DNA from: CAZMPJ01 sp964568455
GTDB lineage: Bacteria > Margulisbacteria > WOR-1 > O2-12-FULL-45-9
Reading direction: 5' to 3'
Assembly (NCBI GenBank): GCA_964568455.1
Contig: CAZMPJ010000005.1
Span: 35,756 to 99,755 of the forward strand
DNA length: 64,000 nt
Shown here: positions 58,425-64,000 of the stretch, one piece after another
Position numbering within the stretch: the stretch's first letter is position 1
Layout of the letters: each line of letters opens with the position of its first letter
Made by a program: the position numbers and the translations under genes
The notes under the pieces: generated by a model
Seen by the model: only the letters and a program-made list of their open reading frames with translations
Database searches by the model: none
Told to the model about the DNA's origin: nothing

Positions 58425-61400
58425 ATGGCAAATTTTAATGTAACTTTGGGAGTAAGGCATTGTTTTACAGCTTTTACTAGAAAGCTCTTTCAAGTAAAAG
58501 TTACTTGTCCTAAAAGTGTTCGCCTTCCCCGACTGCAAGCCTTGCAGTTGGCCGAATCTTTAGATTGCGTAAAGCAAATAATCGATGGCCATGGTAGTAG
58601 ATTGCCAAAAAATGTAAGAATTCCAATTGATTTTGAGGCAGTTGAGCAAGAAATGACTCAGCCGCTTTATGTGGGAAAAACTTTTTTCCACGGTCTTTTA
58701 GCTGTCTCTGAAATAAAGCCTAATAATATTACTCTTACCCAAAATCCTAGGTTGCAGTTAACGGCACAGAATACACTTTTAAGTACAGCACAAAATTTAA
58801 GAGAAAGAAGGGTTTCGCTTACCGAGGGAACGCCAGATGTGTCAGTTAAGCAAATAGTAGAAGGTGATTTTGAGACCGTTCTTCAGGTTTTAGGAAAAGA
58901 TAGTGTTCAAGAGATTAGAGCGGCTATGACTAATGGTGAATTTAACCAAATAGCGGGGCGCTTAGATCAGCCAACTGAAATTGAAGTAAAGGCTCTTCTT
59001 GAGCATGGGGCTAATAGATTAGGCCAAGCACTCAACAGTGATACACTTCAAGATTATTTTCATTTTCTTTCACCGGCAACTAAAAAAAGAGTGAGTGAAA
59101 TCTTGTTTGCTTCGACTACTATATCTGCTAAAGGGATTTGCTCTCGTATGAATGTGGCGCTTAAGGATTTGGAACCGCCCCAAAGAGAAGAACTAGAAAC
59201 AGTTTTAGCTGCTGAAAAAGATAGAGTTAACCAATTGATCGACGACTTAGATTTTGCAGCGCCACTTGAGATTTTAATTGAAACTGGCATTTTGGATTTT
59301 TTAGACTATGGTACTTTACAGGATATTTGCCAGGTTATTTCAGAGCAAGCCAGAAACAAATTAATTGAAGATATCAGGCAAAGTAATTTAATTGATAACA
59401 TAAAAATTCCGTTATTACATATATTGGCTGAGCGAGAAGCGGTTTATCTCTCCATGTTTAGTTTTACTACTCCTATATTTGCTGCGGCTTTGGTTGCTAC
59501 CTGGCAAAGAGGAGCAGAGGTAAAAGTTTTATTAGATAGCCGGGAAGCAAGACAAAGCTATTCTCAGTACGAAAATTTAGCTAAGTATGCCAAAGCAAGA
59601 GGTTTTGAAGTAAGAATATTTTCGACCACCCATCAACATTTAAAAAATATTGTTTGTGTGGGGCAAAAAGCAGTGATTATGGGTTCACAAAACCTTTCTC
59701 TTCGCGCTTTTACTTCAAATTTAGAAGATTTAGTTATCATTACTGGAGATCAGCCAAATTTTAACCAAAAAGCCAATGAGTTTAACGAGATTTTTGATCG
59801 TCAAGGAGAATTTGCTCCTCTGCCAGCCGAGATTGCCGAGCGCCATTATATCTGGCGCACAGGTTTGCAAGGAATCCGCTTTTTAGAAAAAACTCCGCCG
59901 CCCCAAGTAGTAGAAGATATTTTTACGCGTTTAGCAGAGCTTAAACCTGGCGACTATAAAAAGTTAAAAAGTCTGCTTGAATTTGCCGCAGGGAAAAAGA
60001 TGGAGCTAGTCCATGATTTAACTCAAGTTTTTCATCCTTTTATGGCAGAGATTAGGGATCCGGTTTTGGTGGATCGACTGTTGCCCGAATTTTTAGCTGA
60101 TGTGCCCATAGAATTTTGCTGGAAGCCGGTTCACCGTGGAACTACTACGGGAATTTCTACTTTAGTAGAAAGAACCATGATGGTTCTTGAATACGGCATT
60201 ATGATTTGTAAACATTTGGGCAGAGAAGACTTGCTGGATCAGTTTAGCATGGCGGCTATTGCTTGTGATGCTTATGGGCGAGATGGTCGTCTTGCAGCAG
60301 AAGCTCTTTTTAAGAAAATTGTAAACCTTGAGGGTTGGGAACGCTATCAAGCGGGCCTCACTACATTATATACAGTGATTTCTGAACGTATGGAGCCAGA
60401 TCGTAAGTCTAAAGCAGAACCTCTAAGAGAAGCAAAGCCGTTAACAGAAGTTGACTCAATGTTAAGAATTATTGCGGCTATTGCCCGTGATTTGGCAAAA
60501 AAGAAGTATTTGTATCTAGATCACCGCGTTGCTCAAGAGAGAGATGTCTATGAAATATTAGATGCTATGCTTACTAACTCTTATAGTATTCAAGGGGAAG
60601 GGTTAGAATTCTTACAAAAAGATCCTGAAATAGCTAGGCTTATTCCTGATGGCCCAATGCCGCGGCGGGCCCAAAAAATGCTGCGAGTGGCAGAAAGCTT
60701 GTGTGATCGCTTTGGTTATACTGATGAAACCGATCGGGAACGTCACGAGATATTGCTAGCGACACTATTGCAGGGATGGGATGCGGATGGTAGGAAGACC
60801 TATCCTAAGCCAAAAAGTGCGCAAGATCCTGCCGTGCATTGGATTGTTAGTATTGCTGAATTGATTGCAACCCATCAAGAGACCTGGGTTTTAACTGAAG
60901 ATGAAGTAAGTAAACATTTAAGCGAGGCAAAGCTTCCTAGTACCCAGTGGAAAGGAAGAAGGTTAAAAGCGAGCAGTGAAATTTTAGACTTATCTGCTCT
61001 TATGCTTAAAGCCAATGGAATTACCTCTCTTGAAGATGAAATTTCAATTCCTGCCCGAGATCGAAATAGTTTAAAAGATTATAGCTATTTGCCAACTATT
61101 GCTGATGCAGTTAAAAAAATCTATCCAATCCTAGAAACACAAGAACGAGTGGATATTTATGGCGACTATGATATTGATGGCCAGGCGGGGACCGCAATTT
61201 TAGTAAAATCCCTTCGATGGATTAGGGCAAAGACTTTACATCGCAAGTTTATGCATGAGGGTATGAGGCCGGAAGAAGCTAGAAAAGAAGCTATAAAAAT
61301 TGCAGAAGAGACTATAGGTTATTACATCCCGCATAAAATTAACGAAGGTTATGGCTTAAACGATAGAGCAATAGAAAGATTGCATGATCGAGGCACAAAA

Positions 61401-62735
61401 TTATTAATCACTGTTGATTGCGGTATCAATGATAAAGAAGCTATTGCCAACGCTAGACGACTGGGAATGGAAGTTGTGGTTACTGATCACCATAGCCTTT
61501 CAAAGCAAGAACAAATGCCAGAAGATACTATTATTATTAATCCAAAAATTCAGCTTGAAGCAAATCATCCTGCTCATAATTTAGCCGGAGCAGCTGTAGC
61601 TTATAAGCTTGCTTTGGCTTTAGCAGATCGAGGTGAGCTTAGTTTAGGAGACAACTTTTTAGATTTAGTAGCAGTAGCCTTGTTAGCAGATAAAGTTACC
61701 ATGCTGGGAGAAAACCGTGCTTTTACCTGGTTTGGAATGAAACGGCTTGTTTCAGGCGGGGTTAATCGGGGCTTGGCTTCAATAATGAGAGGTTTTAAAG
61801 AACCGCTTAATGAAGGATTAATTATAGGCGCACTTGCTCCTAAATTTGATGTGTTAGGCCGAATTGGTATGCCATCTGAAGGTGTTAATTTACTACTATC
61901 CAAGGATAATCATGCTATCCGCAAAATAGTTTCCCTTATGCATGATTCTGAAAGGGATAGAAAAAAAGAAGAAGATAAAGTGGTTAAAGAAGTAAGGGAA
62001 GCGCTTGCTTTTGATTCAGAACAAGAGTCAGCTATTGCTATTTCAGGACACTGGGATAGGGGAATGGTTAGCGTTATAGCTTCAAAGCTAGCCAAAGAGC
62101 ATGGTGTGCCTGCTTTGGTGGTAACTACTTCAGGGCTTTCTGATTATATTGGAGCAGCTAACCCAGCTTCTGGCAGTATTAGAACTCTGGGCAAGATTAA
62201 TCCGCTAAGGATTTTAAAACGGTGTGATGATATTTTTCAAGAGGAAAAAGGACGACCTTTATTTTTAAGTTATGGGGGACATTATCGACGTTCCGCTGGT
62301 TTTAGGATTGAAGAAGAAAATATTGTTGATATGTTAAGGATTTATCGTCAGATCAGCGCAGAATTTAAAGAACCACAACGCGAGAAAATTATTTATCATG
62401 CCAGACTTAAAGAAGGCGAAATTTCTTTAGCAGATTTTAAAGAATTTAGAAAGCGTTTAGGGCCCTTTGGTCCTGGCTTTGAAGCACCTAAGTTTTTGGT
62501 TGATTCTCAAGTGGATTCTTGGCGGGTTTTTGGCAAAAACTTCCAGCATATTAAAGGTGTATTGCAAAATGGAACAAAATTTATAATTTATGATGGTAAT
62601 AAGCCTTGGGTAAAACGGGTACTAATGGAAAACAAAGGCAAAGTTCAAATGATTGTTTCTTTAGGCATTGACCGCACCAAAAAACACAAGAAAACCGAAG
62701 AAGAATTGGTTTTCGTGGTCGAAGATTTAAAATAA
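58425..62735 (+). CDS. Giant fusion: PLD-like domain plus RecJ-like DHH/DHHA1 nuclease
   Basis: The 1436-residue protein has no signal peptide. About 1-320 is a helical region I do not recognise. About 325-455 resembles a phospholipase D-type nuclease half: HLKN with His405 and Lys407, then GSQNLS, but the Asp of HxKxxxxD is Val412. About 480-880 is helical and unassigned. From about 890 it is a full RecJ core: GDYDIDGQAG (motif I, ~909), VDCGIND, VVTDHH (~1021), then DHHA1 with YGGHYRRSAGF (~1285) and an OB-like tail. RecJ is a 5'-3' single-strand exonuclease. A stand-alone recJ usually lacks the 890-residue extension. It may process nucleic acid in repair or defence; this is open. Confidence 0.85.
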   Translation: MANFNVTLGVRHCFTAFTRKLFQVKVTCPKSVRLPRLQALQLAESLDCVKQIIDGHGSRLPKNVRIPIDFEAVEQEMTQPLYVGKTFFHGLLAVSEIKPNNITLTQNPRLQLTAQNTLLSTAQNLRERRVSLTEGTPDVSVKQIVEGDFETVLQVLGKDSVQEIRAAMTNGEFNQIAGRLDQPTEIEVKALLEHGANRLGQALNSDTLQDYFHFLSPATKKRVSEILFASTTISAKGICSRMNVALKDLEPPQREELETVLAAEKDRVNQLIDDLDFAAPLEILIETGILDFLDYGTLQDICQVISEQARNKLIEDIRQSNLIDNIKIPLLHILAEREAVYLSMFSFTTPIFAAALVATWQRGAEVKVLLDSREARQSYSQYENLAKYAKARGFEVRIFSTTHQHLKNIVCVGQKAVIMGSQNLSLRAFTSNLEDLVIITGDQPNFNQKANEFNEIFDRQGEFAPLPAEIAERHYIWRTGLQGIRFLEKTPPPQVVEDIFTRLAELKPGDYKKLKSLLEFAAGKKMELVHDLTQVFHPFMAEIRDPVLVDRLLPEFLADVPIEFCWKPVHRGTTTGISTLVERTMMVLEYGIMICKHLGREDLLDQFSMAAIACDAYGRDGRLAAEALFKKIVNLEGWERYQAGLTTLYTVISERMEPDRKSKAEPLREAKPLTEVDSMLRIIAAIARDLAKKKYLYLDHRVAQERDVYEILDAMLTNSYSIQGEGLEFLQKDPEIARLIPDGPMPRRAQKMLRVAESLCDRFGYTDETDRERHEILLATLLQGWDADGRKTYPKPKSAQDPAVHWIVSIAELIATHQETWVLTEDEVSKHLSEAKLPSTQWKGRRLKASSEILDLSALMLKANGITSLEDEISIPARDRNSLKDYSYLPTIADAVKKIYPILETQERVDIYGDYDIDGQAGTAILVKSLRWIRAKTLHRKFMHEGMRPEEARKEAIKIAEETIGYYIPHKINEGYGLNDRAIERLHDRGTKLLITVDCGINDKEAIANARRLGMEVVVTDHHSLSKQEQMPEDTIIINPKIQLEANHPAHNLAGAAVAYKLALALADRGELSLGDNFLDLVAVALLADKVTMLGENRAFTWFGMKRLVSGGVNRGLASIMRGFKEPLNEGLIIGALAPKFDVLGRIGMPSEGVNLLLSKDNHAIRKIVSLMHDSERDRKKEEDKVVKEVREALAFDSEQESAIAISGHWDRGMVSVIASKLAKEHGVPALVVTTSGLSDYIGAANPASGSIRTLGKINPLRILKRCDDIFQEEKGRPLFLSYGGHYRRSAGFRIEEENIVDMLRIYRQISAEFKEPQREKIIYHARLKEGEISLADFKEFRKRLGPFGPGFEAPKFLVDSQVDSWRVFGKNFQHIKGVLQNGTKFIIYDGNKPWVKRVLMENKGKVQMIVSLGIDRTKKHKKTEEELVFVVEDLK

Positions 62736-62736
62736 A

Positions 62737-62808
62737 TAGCCCCACGGGGAATCGAACCCCGATCGTCAGCTTGAAAAGCTGATGTCCTAACCGTTAGACG
62801 ATGGGGCC
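62737..62808 (-). tRNA. tRNA-Glu (UUC)
   Basis: Acceptor GGCCCCA/TGGGGCT (first pair G-U) with A73; anticodon loop TTTTCAA in TCAGC/GCTGA, T-loop TTCGATT. It begins one base after the PLD/RecJ stop. CCA is not encoded. Confidence 0.93.
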
Positions 62809-62885
62809 ATGGTTGGACTTTCGAGAATCAGTATATCAGAATATCAGAAATTTAGATGAAATTCAAGACGGGAAAGAAAATATAG

Positions 62886-63962
62886 ATGAAAATTACAGTA
62901 AATAGAATGGCAATGTTGAGTCTGGTGATGACCTTTGGCATGGGAGTAAAAAACCATGCCCCGACTTCTCCTCAGAGGAAACCTTTACCCCTTGCGGCAG
63001 CTAATTCGCGGCCTCTTGTAGAAACTGATCCACAAATTGGGAGGGCAGCTGCTTTTTGTAGCCAGGGAGCGTCAGGTTTGCCAAAGGAAATAGGCTTTGA
63101 TAAAGAGCTGGCCCTTATGGCTTTTAATTCACTAAGAGAAATGGCTATTAAAGCCGAAAAAAACCAGTTTTTTGTAAGTGGCGGCTGGAAAGAATTTAAC
63201 AATTTAATAGTTTCTTTTACTGATCAAGAATTGCTCTCTTTTGGTGGCGTAGATCGCAACAATGCCCGTTGGCTGGATGGGGCTTTGGGCATTTATGCTG
63301 ATAAATCTGTTTGCCGTCCATTTAAGGACACTAGAGAATTGCTAACTTTTATGACTTTTTTAAATATTTTTGGGGTAGAAGTAATAGATAATGTCCCTCA
63401 AAGCATTGCTTCTGAGAAGGATGTTATAAGAAAAAATGTTACTGCTTTTAGACAGTTAAATTCGGCAGCCAAAAAGTTTCCTGGTCTTTATGTTTCGTAT
63501 CAACATCCGCAATATTTATTTGTATATGGACGTTTTGTAAAGCCCGCAGACAAGATAGAGGCAAATTCTGGTAAGTGGGTAATTCTTGTGGATTCTTTAG
63601 AAAACGCAGAAAAAATCGCAAAAGAAGCCTTGCTCCCTTGTTTTGCGTATGGAAGATTGGATTTGATGAAATTTGATTTGAGTCCTTTTATAGAAAATGA
63701 AGGAAAGAAGGGCTACCGGATAATTATATATGCTAGTTACCGAGATACTAAAGTGAAAGAGATACTTGAGCAGTTAACTAAGGCGAAAATTTTCTGGGTG
63801 CATGAATGGGAATGTTATGAGGCTGGCATTTTGCAAAGTGCTGTGAATGAATTTATCAATGTAGCATTGGCAGAAAGGGATCATGGAGCAGAAGAAGCTC
63901 GAATTAAGAATTTTATGCGGCAAGTGCGAGATAAAGATTTTATGCCGGTGTGCACCCCCTAA
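62886..63962 (+). CDS. Protein of unknown function, 3' end probably altered by an IS terminus
   Basis: The 358-residue frame starts MKITVNRMAMLSLVMTFGMG, a weak signal-like segment, followed by a Pro-rich stretch (NHAPTSPQRKPLPL). The body (e.g. FPGLYVSYQHPQYLFVYGRF) contains no motif I know. The last codons, PVCTP and the stop, are read from TGTGCACCCCCTAAAACTGG, which looks like an IS3-type end, so the native C-terminus may be lost. No ribosome site is obvious. Confidence 0.65.
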   Translation: MKITVNRMAMLSLVMTFGMGVKNHAPTSPQRKPLPLAAANSRPLVETDPQIGRAAAFCSQGASGLPKEIGFDKELALMAFNSLREMAIKAEKNQFFVSGGWKEFNNLIVSFTDQELLSFGGVDRNNARWLDGALGIYADKSVCRPFKDTRELLTFMTFLNIFGVEVIDNVPQSIASEKDVIRKNVTAFRQLNSAAKKFPGLYVSYQHPQYLFVYGRFVKPADKIEANSGKWVILVDSLENAEKIAKEALLPCFAYGRLDLMKFDLSPFIENEGKKGYRIIIYASYRDTKVKEILEQLTKAKIFWVHEWECYEAGILQSAVNEFINVALAERDHGAEEARIKNFMRQVRDKDFMPVCTP

Positions 63963-64000
63963 AACTGGACTAAACTAAGGCTTCAATTTGTGACACCCCT
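63949..64000. mobile_element. Possible IS3-type insertion sequence terminus (edge of window)
   Basis: TGCACCCCCTAAAACTGGAC followed by TAAACTAAGG resembles the left ends of IS3/IS150-type elements (TG..CTGCACCC....GTTGGAC). A TGTGACACCCCT motif lies at the very edge. The transposase would be beyond the window, so the call rests on the end sequence alone. Confidence 0.4.

Noticed and set aside
62850..62885. TGAAATTC before the 62886 gene as another sigma-28-like promoter.
   Set aside because: No CGATAA-type -10 lies 12 bases downstream.

Overview
The window is a compact stretch of a low-GC (roughly 40 % by eye) bacterial chromosome from a cell with an outer membrane. Evidence for the double membrane is a BamA-type beta-barrel, an 860-residue outer-membrane barrel, several lipoproteins and a type IV prepilin with its peptidase. 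Indirect tRNA amidation (GatCAB), a split class I fumarase beside malate dehydrogenase, RpoN with NtrC-type regulators, and dispersed inverted repeats would fit an uncultivated lineage such as Margulisbacteria/Saganbacteria (WOR-1). That placement is a guess from gene content, not a phylogeny.

Layout. 1-7.2 kb: a MinD-like/patatin fusion cut by the window edge, then a leftward block (nucleotidyltransferase, 47-residue partner, TsaD, GatC, GatA, a secreted protein, GatB, a pseudopilin). 7.3-15 kb: outer-membrane barrel, AI-2E family exporter, tautomerase, MutM, a hydrolase, a four-helix-bundle gene between inverted repeats, SecD-SecF-UppP. 15-23.4 kb: a 963-residue FN3 protein, TrpC, a secreted NHL protein with a large barrel, RuvC-RuvA. 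23.6-34.9 kb: YqeG-type phosphatase, half a solute-binding protein, fumarase and malate dehydrogenase, a divergent ATP-grasp/phosphoesterase pair, RsmA-PdxA-aminotransferase-LipA, prepilin peptidase and an FtsB/DivIC-like protein. 34.9-42 kb: GIY-YIG protein and tRNA-Leu, aldo/keto reductase, a degenerate response regulator, NtrC-like activator, RpoN, initiator tRNA, flavoprotein. 42-54 kb: ArsP-like permease with ArsC, a secreted phosphatase, FeoA-FeoB-DtxR, Tig-ClpP-Lon, two propeller lipoproteins. 54-64 kb: PabB/TrpE-like enzyme, C69-type hydrolase, tRNA cluster, antiporter, a 1436-residue PLD/RecJ fusion, tRNA-Glu and an unknown gene whose end runs into what looks like an IS terminus.

Regulatory layer. 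Three signals stand out. First, five genes are preceded by TGAAATTT-N12-CCGATAA-type sequences that closely resemble sigma-28 promoters: the FN3 protein, the ATP-grasp protein, the phosphoesterase, the aldo/keto reductase and the PLD/RecJ fusion. Second, many genes that lead transcription units have TATAAT ending only 6-9 bases before the start codon and no Shine-Dalgarno, so their mRNAs should be leaderless; genes inside operons keep GGAGG-type sites. Third, rpoN-ntrC is followed by a -24/-12 promoter driving a 113-residue protein and a degenerate response regulator, and feoA carries a near-consensus DtxR box with a DtxR-family gene in its own operon.

Mobile and repeat layer. Both tRNA-Leu(UAA) and the initiator tRNA are preceded by fragments of their own 5' sequence interrupted by or separated by palindromic elements; in the tRNA-Leu case a GIY-YIG gene sits between fragment and tRNA. 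The four-helix-bundle gene has perfect 13-bp terminal inverted repeats, and a 70-bp relative without a gene lies at the 5' end of the NHL gene, where it encodes part of the signal peptide. Several other long imperfect inverted repeats built from short repeated words occupy intergenic gaps; one family occurs twice.
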